Translations under genes and position numbers: made by a program | Source: an uncultured Saprospiraceae bacterium | Lineage (GTDB): Bacteria; Bacteroidota; Bacteroidia; Chitinophagales; Saprospiraceae | Reading direction: 5' to 3' | Assembly (NCBI GenBank): GCA_937959275.1 | Contig: CALGLU010000079.1 | Span: 1-64,000 of the forward strand | DNA: 64,000 nt | The notes under the pieces: generated by a model | Told to the model about the DNA's origin: nothing | The model's input: only the letters and a program-made list of their open reading frames with translations | Database searches by the model: none | Shown here: piece by piece, positions 26,804 through 36,069 of the stretch | Layout of the letters: the number at the start of each line of letters is the position of its first letter | Position numbering within the stretch: the first letter of the stretch is position 1

Positions 26804-28219
26804 CTAGTATCTAACTGTGACTCTCTCGCCTATCCAACAACCCACAGTCTGAGTTGATCCAGAAGAAACACCTCTTAAAAAGCCTTCTTCTTTATTTGGC
26901 AACGAACCTCTATATTTAGATTTCTTATCATTTGCTTCATCACTAACTGAAGGATCTACACTCGCTGCTTTAGAGTATTTCTCCATGGCAGCTAAGACTG
27001 CTAGACGCTGATTCCAACTATCTCCACAATTTCTTGCTCCTGTCGCATACATATCTCCAATCAACATATAAGCACGTCCGTAATTCGGATTTAGGCCAAT
27101 CGCTGTTTTAGCTTCAGATCGTGCATCATTAAATTTCTTCATTTTTCTAAAGAGCGTCGATGCTATATAGTAGTGGTAACTCGCTTTCTTAGTGTTATCA
27201 GTTTCCTGAGTAATAGCTTCTCTATATTTTGCAATTGCACCTGGAAAATCTCCAGCATCATATGCTTTCTTTGCAAGCAACGCAGGATTGTTAGCTTCAA
27301 ACTCTGCTTTCTTTTGTGCGTTCAAGGCAGATGCCCATGACTCATATTTTTTCTCTAATTCTGCAACTAAAGGATCTGTTTTATCACAACCTCTTCTAAT
27401 GAGTCGTCCATATAAGTCCTTTGCTAATTGAGGATCCTCTGGGTTGGCATCATATTCAGGACGCAATTTGGCTTTAAAGTACTCACAGTCATATATTTCT
27501 CTTTCAATCTTATTAAGCTCTGATTTTATATTTGCAAGCGCATTCTCATAGTACGGTGCATAATCACCACCTTTTTCTATATTAAACTCAGCGATTGGGA
27601 TAATTTCATCAAAAATACTTCTTGCTTTAGTCTGATCAATCTTTCCCTTCTGAAACTGATACGTAGCAATCGCTGCGTAAGGAATTAAAACATTGTACAA
27701 TGTAGTATTTCCAGTTATCGCTACTGCTTTATCAAACTCTTCAAGATTTTTATCATATGGCTGATTGAGCTCATAATACATATCATAAGCTTTTTGACCT
27801 TGTAGATACCCGACACGCTTTTTGGCAGCTTCTTCTCCGCCCTTAATTGTCAAAACACCAGCCTCATAACATCCTATACAACCATCGTATAATGCTAAAA
27901 TTTTAGCTTTAAGATCCGTTTTACCTGCTTCATCTGCAGTTTTCATTTGGTGCTTGTAGATTTTGATACCATCTGTAAAATGAAAATCTCTTTTTCCATC
28001 AGCAGCCGGCGCTTTAGTAAATACTTCTGTCCAAGCTTCTAGGGCGTCATCATAATTTTCCAATTTGACATTATCTCTGTACACGGAATGCTGCTCAAGT
28101 AAATGTTCCATATCTGCCATCCCATTCCACGTTTTACATTCTTGTCCTGTTACGGCTAAAGCAAGAAACATAGAAGATAGTATTGATAAAAGTGCTTTGT
28201 AATTCATATTATTCGCCAT
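26804..28219 (-). CDS. Secreted TPR-repeat protein
   Basis: 471 residues; signal peptide MNYKALLSILSSMFLALAVTGQ (a start at the internal ATG 28207 is equally possible). TPR-like helix pairs run from about residue 40 to 440, for example AKKAYDAGDFPGAIAKYREAI, and SEAKTAIGLNPNYGRAYMLIGDMY. It is likely periplasmic and protein-binding. It follows the outer-membrane barrel gene by 14 bp in an operon conserved in Bacteroidota. Its stop TAG sits in an ACTAG sequence resembling the end of the MITE-like repeat. Confidence 0.8.
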   Translation of the reverse strand: MANNMNYKALLSILSSMFLALAVTGQECKTWNGMADMEHLLEQHSVYRDNVKLENYDDALEAWTEVFTKAPAADGKRDFHFTDGIKIYKHQMKTADEAGKTDLKAKILALYDGCIGCYEAGVLTIKGGEEAAKKRVGYLQGQKAYDMYYELNQPYDKNLEEFDKAVAITGNTTLYNVLIPYAAIATYQFQKGKIDQTKARSIFDEIIPIAEFNIEKGGDYAPYYENALANIKSELNKIEREIYDCEYFKAKLRPEYDANPEDPQLAKDLYGRLIRRGCDKTDPLVAELEKKYESWASALNAQKKAEFEANNPALLAKKAYDAGDFPGAIAKYREAITQETDNTKKASYHYYIASTLFRKMKKFNDARSEAKTAIGLNPNYGRAYMLIGDMYATGARNCGDSWNQRLAVLAAMEKYSKAASVDPSVSDEANDKKSKYRGSLPNKEEGFLRGVSSGSTQTVGCWIGERVTVRY

Positions 28220-28233
28220 TTAATTAGTTTCGA

Positions 28234-29565
28234 TCAATTATATTTTCTCTTTATAAACCATTCGTCGTCATTAAAAGTTAGACCTAATCCCAGTTTAACA
28301 AAAGTTTCACTCAGGATATTTCCTGTCGATCGCTTACCAAATTCAATTCCCAAATTAATGTGAGAAATCTTTCTTTGGTACACGAACGGTAGGCCCAAAC
28401 CAGCATTTATGCTGTAATTTTTCAATTGATTTTGTTCTATCGATCTTGCTCCTTCGCCGATCGAAGCCCCAAATCTATAATAAATCCTGTCTCTGTAGTT
28501 AAAAGATTTAACATTAGGACGGAAAAAACCTCCAAAAGATAGCTTTGAGGCGTCAGAAAGTGATTCGGGATTTGCCTCATTTTCGTATTGACTCCATCTT
28601 GTTACTACATAATTGACACCAACACTTAATTTAGCACCAACATAGTATGTTGCGCCTATTCCAAATTGAGATGGCATAGTCCCATTCCCATCGATGTCAA
28701 TCAATGATGATAAGGTATCAGTAATTGTAACGCCTTCTCGGATTGAAAACAGATTTTGATTGACAGAAGTAGCAGTTGTATTGATAGACGTCTTACCATT
28801 ACCATAGAGTCCGATGTTAAGGGCTCTTGCATTCGCCGTAGGTGTCTTTGCAATTTCGTCCTTATTTAAAAGGAACTGATACATTGCTCCAAAATTATAG
28901 GTAAATCCTCTCAAGGTATATTCTGTAGAGAACTGATTATCAAAAGCATTAAAGGCCGAAAAATCGATGACTCTGTCATAACTTATCTGCCCAAATTGAT
29001 ACCCTAGATTTACACCAACTGATAAGCTTTTATACATAACAGAATTACCCCATTGCACTTTGTATACGCCACCATTCCCAATAAATTCTCTAGAGAAGTC
29101 ACCTATGGTTGGGTCTGTGTCTTCATTTAGAATGTGATAGGCAACTCTTGATACCGGCAATAAAGAGAATCCCATTCCGAATCTGAATTCCTTTTTCTCG
29201 CGTTCAAATACTTCATTCAACGGATTGGTTAGAGGAAAAGCCAAGCTTAAATACTCTAAATTCCCAGACCAATCTCGAGATGCATTTCCTTGGTCATCAG
29301 TAAGACTTATATTATTTGCCGAGATCCCAACATCAAACGAGGTTGCCCTTAGAAAGGACAAAGACGCTGGATTGACAGGATTTATATGGTAATTGTCAGC
29401 ATAGGATGCATTGATACCTCCCATATGTCTGAGGTAGATTGGATTTGGATCAACAATATCACCAATTCCAAATCTTGAAAAGGGCGAATTGAAACCGCCT
29501 GACTGAGCAAAATTACTCACCAGTGATAAAAACATTGCCACTAAGACAACTAATAATTTACGCAT
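28234..29565 (-). CDS. Outer membrane beta-barrel protein
   Basis: 443 residues from the ATG at 29565, which overlaps the coaX stop (ATGCGTAA). An upstream in-frame ATG at 29583 would put extra residues before the signal peptide MRKLLVVLVAMFLSLVSNFAQ. Mature part begins SGGFNSPFSRFGIGD; the pattern of GxxYQFG and SVGVNYVVTRWS strands and the weak FadL-like start (HINPVNPASLSF) mark an outer-membrane barrel. Function unknown; it keeps company with coaX in many Bacteroidota. Confidence 0.75.
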   Translation of the reverse strand: MRKLLVVLVAMFLSLVSNFAQSGGFNSPFSRFGIGDIVDPNPIYLRHMGGINASYADNYHINPVNPASLSFLRATSFDVGISANNISLTDDQGNASRDWSGNLEYLSLAFPLTNPLNEVFEREKKEFRFGMGFSLLPVSRVAYHILNEDTDPTIGDFSREFIGNGGVYKVQWGNSVMYKSLSVGVNLGYQFGQISYDRVIDFSAFNAFDNQFSTEYTLRGFTYNFGAMYQFLLNKDEIAKTPTANARALNIGLYGNGKTSINTTATSVNQNLFSIREGVTITDTLSSLIDIDGNGTMPSQFGIGATYYVGAKLSVGVNYVVTRWSQYENEANPESLSDASKLSFGGFFRPNVKSFNYRDRIYYRFGASIGEGARSIEQNQLKNYSINAGLGLPFVYQRKISHINLGIEFGKRSTGNILSETFVKLGLGLTFNDDEWFIKRKYN

Positions 29566-30283
29566 TATGCTGTAATATTTCATTAAGCCCAGTAAAGACT
29601 AGATTTGAATCCGCTAATATCTTAGATTTCAAGTGCTTAGCCAAAAAATCTGCATCTCCTCCGGTTAAATTTATGTTAATGCCAGAGTATTCACGTCGAA
29701 CACATGCTATGAACGCTTCAATCTCAAATAATGTACCCCTCACTGCTCCATTTTGTAATGCCATCTTCGTATTCTGACCCAATAACTCGTTATGAAAGAG
29801 TAAAGGTACTAAAGGCAATTTGTCAGTATGATCATTCATGGCTTTGATCCTCATATGCATCCCCGGCGTAATATTGCCACCTAGAAAACACCCCTTATCA
29901 TCCACGACATCAAGCGTCATACATGAACCTGCATCAATGATAAGATGTGCTTTACCTGGTTTTTTGGTGTATGCGCCTACTGCTGCTGCCAATCGATCAA
30001 CACCCAAGGTCTTTGGACTCGCATAAGCATTTGTTATAGGCAATCGAGTCTTAAAGCTTAATTCAATAAACGTTGATAATTCCTTTTTTAAAAATCGCCT
30101 TAATGGACTATTGTGGTGTCTAGTTGTAGATACTATTCCGTGAGTAATATAATGAGTTCTGATGAGCTGTCGAATATCCTTGATTAAAAATTTTGGATAA
30201 TGTCCCGTTTTAATCAATTTCTGATCTTGGAATAGCGCATACTTCGCTCGTGTATTGCCAATATCAAGACAGATTGACTTCAA
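29558..30283 (-). CDS. coaX: Type III pantothenate kinase
   Basis: 241 residues. ASKHA motifs: ICLDIGNTRAKYALF (phosphate 1, D-x-G-N-T), LGVDRLAAAVGAY (pantothenate site) and LIIDAGSCMTLDVV. It phosphorylates pantothenate, the first step of CoA synthesis, and type III enzymes are not feedback-inhibited by CoA. The start is a TTG codon 5 bp after the purH stop; no ATG precedes the LDIGNT motif. The 3' end overlaps the next gene by 8 bp. Confidence 0.94.
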   Translation of the reverse strand: MKSICLDIGNTRAKYALFQDQKLIKTGHYPKFLIKDIRQLIRTHYITHGIVSTTRHHNSPLRRFLKKELSTFIELSFKTRLPITNAYASPKTLGVDRLAAAVGAYTKKPGKAHLIIDAGSCMTLDVVDDKGCFLGGNITPGMHMRIKAMNDHTDKLPLVPLLFHNELLGQNTKMALQNGAVRGTLFEIEAFIACVRREYSGININLTGGDADFLAKHLKSKILADSNLVFTGLNEILQHNA

Positions 30284-30288
30284 GCTAA

Positions 30289-31812
30289 TTAATGTTTAAA
30301 ATGGCGAATCCCAGAAAATACCATTGTCATCTCGTTATTGTCACAAAAGTCAATACTTTCTTGGTCTTTAATCGAACCACCTGGCTGGACTACAGTTGAT
30401 ATTCCTGCCTTATGTGCTAATTCTACACAGTCAGGAAAGGGGAAAAAAGCATCAGAAGCCATCGTCGCCCCGTCTAAAATGAAGCCCATTCGAATCGCTT
30501 TATCAATTGCTTGTTTACACGCATCCACTCGCGATGTTTGGCCACAACCCATTCCCAATAATTGGTTATCTCTTGCTAAGACGATTGTGTTCGATTTTAA
30601 ATTCTTGACACATTTATTTGCAAAAATAATGTTTTGCAATTCTCTATCTGTCGGCGTGCGTTTAGTTACTGGCTTGAAGTCATGATCAGTCTGATCTAGG
30701 ATATCACTCTGTTGCCAGATCACACCATTCAAAATTGTTTTGACGCGCTCTGATGGCACAGACATATGCTTCATTTTTAAAAGCACTCGCTTCTTCTTAC
30801 TTGATAAGAGCTTGTAGGCATCTGGAGCAAACGAAGGTGCTACCAACACCTCATAAAATATCGAATTAATTTTTTCTGCTGTTTGAAGATCTATCTCCGT
30901 ATTACTGATTAAAATACCTCCAAATGCTGATACTGGATCCCCTGCTAAAGCTGCATCCCAAGCATCGCTAATACTATCGCGCGTCGCTACACCACAAGCG
31001 TTTGTATGTTTCAAAATGCAAAACGTGGGAAGATTGTGTTCAAATTCGTGGATGATCTCTACTGCCGCATCAATGTCGACTAGATTATTATAGGACAAGT
31101 CTTTACCACATAGTTTTTCAAATTGCTCGTCAAGATCTCCATAAAAAATCGCCTTTTGATGTGGGTTTTCTCCATACCGCATTGGCGTAGCTTTATCCTC
31201 GGATAAACGTAAATGTCCCGTATTCTCAGAATCGAAGAAACCGAATATAGAAGAGTCGTAATTGGATGAAATGGCGAATGCCTTACTCGCTAAATATTTT
31301 CGGTCTTCGAGCGCAGTTAGACCTGCTTTTTTATTTAAAATGTCGAGAAGATCTACATATTGATCCTTTGATGGAACAACTACGATATCTTGATAATTTT
31401 TAGCTGCTGCCCTTATGAGAGATATACCACCTATATCAATTTTCTCTATGATTTCAGATTCATCATTTGTAGAGGCAAGTGTCTCTTCAAACGGATATAA
31501 GTCAACAATGACTAAATCGATTTCTGGAATATCATACTCTGCCAACTCCGTTAAATGACCTTGTTCTCGACGAGCTAGAATTCCTCCAAATACTTTAGGG
31601 TGTAAAGTCTTTACTCGCCCTCCTAAAATTGAAGGATACGACGTCAGACTTTCAACGCTGTGAACTTCTACACCGAGCGACTCAATATATGTTTGTGTCC
31701 CTCCTGTGGAATAAATCTTTATATTCAAATCATCGAGGCGTTTGACGACTTCATCAAGACCTGTTTTATGATATACTGAAATCAGGGCTGAATTAATGAA
31801 TTTATCACTCAT
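30289..31812 (-). CDS. purH: Bifunctional AICAR transformylase/IMP cyclohydrolase
   Basis: 507 residues, family length. N-terminal MGS-like IMP cyclohydrolase domain (ISVYHKTGLDEVVKRL, STGGTQ, SYPSILGGRVKTLHPKVFGGIL) and C-terminal transformylase (RYGENPHQKA, CILKHTNACGVA, DAFFPFPDCVELAHKAG, VQPGGSIKDQESID). It catalyses the last two steps of IMP synthesis. First gene of a minus-strand operon with coaX, the barrel protein and the TPR protein. Confidence 0.98.
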   Translation of the reverse strand: MSDKFINSALISVYHKTGLDEVVKRLDDLNIKIYSTGGTQTYIESLGVEVHSVESLTSYPSILGGRVKTLHPKVFGGILARREQGHLTELAEYDIPEIDLVIVDLYPFEETLASTNDESEIIEKIDIGGISLIRAAAKNYQDIVVVPSKDQYVDLLDILNKKAGLTALEDRKYLASKAFAISSNYDSSIFGFFDSENTGHLRLSEDKATPMRYGENPHQKAIFYGDLDEQFEKLCGKDLSYNNLVDIDAAVEIIHEFEHNLPTFCILKHTNACGVATRDSISDAWDAALAGDPVSAFGGILISNTEIDLQTAEKINSIFYEVLVAPSFAPDAYKLLSSKKKRVLLKMKHMSVPSERVKTILNGVIWQQSDILDQTDHDFKPVTKRTPTDRELQNIIFANKCVKNLKSNTIVLARDNQLLGMGCGQTSRVDACKQAIDKAIRMGFILDGATMASDAFFPFPDCVELAHKAGISTVVQPGGSIKDQESIDFCDNNEMTMVFSGIRHFKH

Positions 31813-31920
31813 GGGTATAGACTATGCAGGTTGGTAAATACTATAGAAATGTTGGTCATATTAATAATTTGTAAATGTATGTTTTTTTAAGGTTTAATCT
31901 CAATGGAATGGGGAATAAAT

Positions 31921-31969
31921 AGTGGATAGTGGATAGTGGATAGTGGATAGTGGATAGTGGATAGTGGAT
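31921..31969. repeat. Heptamer tandem repeat (AGTGGAT x7)
   Basis: Seven perfect copies of a 7-bp unit upstream of purH and downstream of tdk. The unit length matches the RGTCRAT array at 23790-23838. Confidence 0.95.
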
Positions 31970-32127
31970 GTAGTGCGAACTGTGAAGTGGGATCGAGTCT
32001 GAATATGGACGTCTAGGCGTTATAACTAATCAACTGCAAGCACTGGGAGTAAAATTACCGAGTCTGGACTATCAACTATCGACTGCGACCAACGGGAGCA
32101 CACTATCAACTGCGACCAACGGGAGCA
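31970..32127. repeat. Repeat-rich spacer with an 18-bp direct repeat
   Basis: CTGCGACCAACGGGAGCA occurs at 32083-32100 and exactly again at 32110-32127, ending directly at the tdk stop codon. ACTATCAACTATCGACT at 32069-32085 is the reverse complement of the RGTYRAT heptamer type. Confidence 0.75.
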
Positions 32128-32712
32128 TCATCTCAAATTCAAAATATTACCCATCTGATAACAGATTCGGCAGCGGGGTTCGTATTTATCCTTTTCTCCA
32201 AGAACAACGGTTTCCTTTTCAGCTGTCAATCTGTATGAATGTGTTGCCAGATTCCCACAATGTGGACAAATCGCATGTACTTTCGTGACATACTCTGCCA
32301 TCGCCATTAATGCTGGAATCGGCCCAAAGGGATTACCTAAAAAATCCATATCCAGCCCGGCTACGATTACCCGCACGCCGCGCAAGGCAAGGGTTTCGCA
32401 AACTTGTGGTAATCGGTCATCAAAAAATTGAGCTTCATCGACGCCTACCACCATCACATCTGGTGCAACATCGAGGATATTCGAGCTTTCTGGAACAGGC
32501 GTCGAGGAGATCACGTTCTCATCGTGCGAGACGACTTTAGTATCAGAATACCTGACATCTTTTTCAGGCTTATAAATCTCGACACGTTGGTTCGCTATTC
32601 TAGCTCGTTTAAGGCGACGAATGAGTTCTTCAGTTTTGCCTGAGAACATAGACCCACAGATGACTTCAATCCATCCACTTCGCTGACCTTTAAAATTGGG
32701 TTCTAAAAACAT
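32128..32712 (-). CDS. tdk: Thymidine kinase (type II)
   Basis: 194 residues. P-loop [15 protein letters not shown], the DEAQFFDD motif, and a zinc ribbon with CPHC and CRIC pairs. It phosphorylates thymidine in the salvage pathway. The length and motifs match the zinc-containing bacterial enzyme. Single gene, own strand. Confidence 0.97.
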   Translation of the reverse strand: MFLEPNFKGQRSGWIEVICGSMFSGKTEELIRRLKRARIANQRVEIYKPEKDVRYSDTKVVSHDENVISSTPVPESSNILDVAPDVMVVGVDEAQFFDDRLPQVCETLALRGVRVIVAGLDMDFLGNPFGPIPALMAMAEYVTKVHAICPHCGNLATHSYRLTAEKETVVLGEKDKYEPRCRICYQMGNILNLR

Positions 32713-32857
32713 AAGGCAATTTAAAAAACTGGAATGCTAATTGTTATAACATATTAGAGAATAAAAGCATACGAAATTGCAAAGTATTCAATTTTGTTGC
32801 GAATAATAAATATAGTGGCAATTCTGTTTAAGTTTTGGCTTTAAAATTTACCAACCT

Positions 32858-33709
32858 ATGGACTATAAGAAAACTTCAATCCTTCTAAAAAAAATCAAAT
32901 CACTGCATAACACGCTGATGGACAATGCAGATCAGCCCTCTTCCATCGAAAAACAACTCATGCAGAGTTATTTACGAGATTTCTATGATTCTTTTGTTTC
33001 TGGCGAGGGGGCAACTGATATTTTTGCAGATGAGTCACAAACATCAGCAAAAGTGCAAGAAGCAATCCCAGCTATACCAGCTATACCCATGATCCCACCA
33101 ATCTCTATTTCAGAGCCCATTCCTGAAGCAAGACCAGAAGTCACCCCGCTACAAAAAACAACACAGGAGTCAGTTCAAGAAACTATCCAGGAAACAATAC
33201 CAGCAGTAGAAACCAATACCACTGCACCTATACTAGAAGAGACTGTCGAGGCAATCGAAGACACGACAATAATAACTAACACAACACAAGCTAATCAACC
33301 ACCAATCGAGCAAGACAAACTAGCGGATGCAAAAACAGATGTAGAAATGGTCCATAGCGGAAAAGACATTGCAAAGCAGTTAGTCAATGATCCCGTTGAT
33401 CAGGATCTACTTGCCTTATTTACAGAATCGCCTATTACAGATTTATCTGACAAACTTGCCTTGCTTCCGATTCGAGATTTAACGAAAGCCTTGAGTATTA
33501 ACGAACGCTTCTTTACGATTCAAGAATTATTTGGCGGGGATTCTGATCTTTTTCAAGCAACATTACAGAAATTGAATGGCTATAGTGACTTCGAACAAGC
33601 CAGTCAAGAGCTCATGGGTTCAGTTGCCACTGATTTTGATTGGTCATCTGCGCAAAAACAAAAAAAAGCATCTAACTTTATCAAACTCGTCAGACGGCGT
33701 TACCAATAA
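32858..33709 (+). CDS. Hypothetical protein with low-complexity Pro/Glu/Thr linker
   Basis: 283 residues, no signal or membrane segment. A helical N-terminus (about 1-55) and a conserved-looking C-terminus (about 175-283, with SPITDLSDKLALLPIRDLTKALSINERFF, ELFGGDSDLFQ and FIKLVRRRYQ) are joined by a linker with repeats of IPA, QET and EE. The C-terminal part resembles a domain I have seen in unannotated Bacteroidota proteins, but I cannot name it. It ends 15 bp before the rhomboid gene and is probably co-transcribed. Confidence 0.75.
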   Translation: MDYKKTSILLKKIKSLHNTLMDNADQPSSIEKQLMQSYLRDFYDSFVSGEGATDIFADESQTSAKVQEAIPAIPAIPMIPPISISEPIPEARPEVTPLQKTTQESVQETIQETIPAVETNTTAPILEETVEAIEDTTIITNTTQANQPPIEQDKLADAKTDVEMVHSGKDIAKQLVNDPVDQDLLALFTESPITDLSDKLALLPIRDLTKALSINERFFTIQELFGGDSDLFQATLQKLNGYSDFEQASQELMGSVATDFDWSSAQKQKKASNFIKLVRRRYQ

Positions 33710-33724
33710 AACGGACTCCCCCCT

Positions 33725-34459
33725 ATGCAAAACAAGGAAATTCATTCCTTTTTAGATTCAGCTAGATTCCCTATCGTGATTATTTTAATCATGTGGGTCG
33801 TACACTTTGTCAAAATTGCTACGGACACAGATATTACGCATTGGGGTATTTTTCCACGTACGTTAAGCGGGGCTAAAGGCATTTTATTTTCTCCTTTCAT
33901 TCATGGTGATTTCAGCCATTTGATATCGAATACGATTCCGATGTTTGTCTTGGGCTTGATCGTGTTTTTGTTTTATCGAAAAGTTGCGGTCGTCAGCTTT
34001 ATACTGATTTACCTATTAACTGGATTCTCTGTTTGGTTTTTATCCTCTAGTATGGCCTTTCATATTGGGGCGAGTGGTGTCGTGTACGGCCTATTGTCAT
34101 TTGTATTTTGGAGTGGTATTTTTCGTAGAAACATGAAGGCGATCGTGTTAGCCCTTGTGGTGTTGGTCTTGTATAGCGGCTATTTCTTTGGTGTGCTGCC
34201 TGATCAGGAAGGTGTGAGCTGGGAGAGTCATTTATTTGGGGCGATTGTCGGGATTATAATCTCATTCGTGTTTAAGAGTGCTGTGGAGGAGGATGAGCTT
34301 GAGCAAGAGAGCCCTTTTGCGCATGAGGCATTAGAGGCTAAAGAATATTTTTTTCCGCGAGATATCTTTGAGAAGACTCGAGCACAGCGGCTCGAAGAGC
34401 AGAGATTAGCAGAAGAGGAAAAAAGACGACTAGACCAGGGTGATTTTTTTCAATATTAA
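33725..34459 (+). CDS. Rhomboid-family intramembrane serine protease
   Basis: 244 residues with six membrane helices. Key motifs: HGDFSHLISNTIPM (HxxxN), GASGVVYGLLSF with catalytic S117, and SHLFGAIVG with catalytic H169. A charged cytoplasmic tail (EEQRLAEEEKRRL) closes the protein. It cuts transmembrane segments of other proteins. Downstream it converges with the sulfatase gene, leaving only 1 bp between the two stop codons. Confidence 0.92.
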   Translation: MQNKEIHSFLDSARFPIVIILIMWVVHFVKIATDTDITHWGIFPRTLSGAKGILFSPFIHGDFSHLISNTIPMFVLGLIVFLFYRKVAVVSFILIYLLTGFSVWFLSSSMAFHIGASGVVYGLLSFVFWSGIFRRNMKAIVLALVVLVLYSGYFFGVLPDQEGVSWESHLFGAIVGIIISFVFKSAVEEDELEQESPFAHEALEAKEYFFPRDIFEKTRAQRLEEQRLAEEEKRRLDQGDFFQY

Positions 34460-34460
34460 C

Positions 34461-35921
34461 TTAAAGTGCTTCTAATCTAGAATCACGCCTTTGCAACTTT
34501 GTATGTAAATCTTTTTTGAGGGCTAGTACTAAGTCTGGACTTGAGTCAGCTACATTTTTAGTTTCAGATGCTGCTGATGTAAGATCGTACAATTCGACAA
34601 ATCCATCTTTATGCTGTATCAATCGATGTGTTTTCGTCCGAATCGTTTTAGCATTACTCTTATACCCAATGACAGGATGACCAGTGGCTGTTGCGGGATT
34701 TGCTAATATGGCATGTAAGGATACCCCTTCTGCGAAGTCAGGCGATTCGATTTTCGCTAAATCACAAAGTGTTGGAAAAATATCAAGTGTTGCTACAAGG
34801 GCATTGGTTTTGGTATTTGAGTTTTTCATGTCTGGATAATGAATAATCATAGGTGAATGCAAGGACTCCTCAAATAAACTGTGCTTTCCCCATATCGCGT
34901 GCTCTCCCAAGTGCCAACCATGATCCCCCCAAAGGACTACAATCGTATTTTTATCGGCACCTGTTCGCTTTAATTCAGCTAGGATCTTGCCAACTTGTGC
35001 ATCAGCATAACTAACAGAGGCTGCATAATGCCTCCGCAGTTCATCAGCAAAATCTTGATCTACATTCGGGTCTTTTTCCCATCGGTTATATTGTTTAAAT
35101 TCTCCTGACTTGTGCCATGTTGTTTTTTCGTTTGGTTTTTCAGGGTGGGCAATAGGAGGGAGTATAACATCTTCATAGTGATGATAATATGACTTAGGAG
35201 CTCCAAATGGTAGATGTGGTCGAATGAGACCAACAGCAAGAAAGAAAGGATTTTCCTCATCGGCAGATAATTCTTCGATTTGACTTAAGGCCTCTTCAGT
35301 AATCGCTCCATCCGGATAAATCGTATCATCTCCTTCAACGGATTGAAACACATCCATTTCACTAGGGACAGTTCGTATTTCTCCATGCGCAAGTCCGTGC
35401 ATCACACCGCGCGGGTGCTGCCACTCCCCTACTGGGATAAGGTGTTTATCCCAAGCGCCTGGCATTTCTATAATCGTGCTATCATTCCAATTGTCACCAC
35501 CTCTCCCTCCTGGATGATGTGATACTTTACCCACAGATACAGTTGTATAACCATGTTGGTTAAACCACTCAGGCATGCTAGGCTGGATGTCTTCATTACC
35601 ATCTGAGATTTGGCTTGCTCGTGTAAAAAGTGCCTTATTAGAAGGTCCTCCGTAAGTACCTGTTAGTAAAGTGTATCGAGACGGGCCACAACTCGGCGCA
35701 TTCACATAGTGATTGTTAAACAAAACCCCGCTTTGGGCTAACATATCAATGTTTGGAGAATGAATATAATCTACGCCATAACAGTTAAGTTCAGGACGAA
35801 GATCGTCAATGCAAATCAGTAGAATATTCTGTTTTTCAGTAGGCTGTTCATCTTTACAACTAACCATCAATAGGGCAACAATGGTGAAGTAAAAAAACGG
35901 TCGCAATCTTCTACTATTCAT
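34461..35921 (-). CDS. Sulfatase (iduronate-2-sulfatase-like), lipoprotein
   Basis: 486 residues from the ATG at 35921 (a longer frame to 35957 adds residues before the signal). Lipoprotein signal FFYFTIVALLMVSC. Alkaline-phosphatase-superfamily sulfatase: metal motif CIDDLRPELNCYG, formylglycine site SCGPSR with C78, VGKVSHHPGG, and WGDHGWHLGEH. It needs an anaerobic or FGE-type maturase, not seen here. It removes sulfate esters from sulfated polysaccharides such as algal glycans, which agrees with the secreted lyases nearby. Confidence 0.93.
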   Translation of the reverse strand: MNSRRLRPFFYFTIVALLMVSCKDEQPTEKQNILLICIDDLRPELNCYGVDYIHSPNIDMLAQSGVLFNNHYVNAPSCGPSRYTLLTGTYGGPSNKALFTRASQISDGNEDIQPSMPEWFNQHGYTTVSVGKVSHHPGGRGGDNWNDSTIIEMPGAWDKHLIPVGEWQHPRGVMHGLAHGEIRTVPSEMDVFQSVEGDDTIYPDGAITEEALSQIEELSADEENPFFLAVGLIRPHLPFGAPKSYYHHYEDVILPPIAHPEKPNEKTTWHKSGEFKQYNRWEKDPNVDQDFADELRRHYAASVSYADAQVGKILAELKRTGADKNTIVVLWGDHGWHLGEHAIWGKHSLFEESLHSPMIIHYPDMKNSNTKTNALVATLDIFPTLCDLAKIESPDFAEGVSLHAILANPATATGHPVIGYKSNAKTIRTKTHRLIQHKDGFVELYDLTSAASETKNVADSSPDLVLALKKDLHTKLQRRDSRLEAL

Positions 35922-36069
35922 AGTTATGTCTATTAAAATGAGGTCGTTAATGGTCAAAGGATAATAATTTAAAAATTAACACTACTTATATATTACTGAA
36001 TTCTTCAAGTTGAAAATAATCTAATACATTCGCCATCCCAAAAATTTGATTCATTAACTACAGCCTAGC

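Noticed and set aside
31921..31969. Possible CRISPR array
   Set aside because: The unit is 7 bp with no spacers; it is a simple tandem repeat and there are no cas genes.
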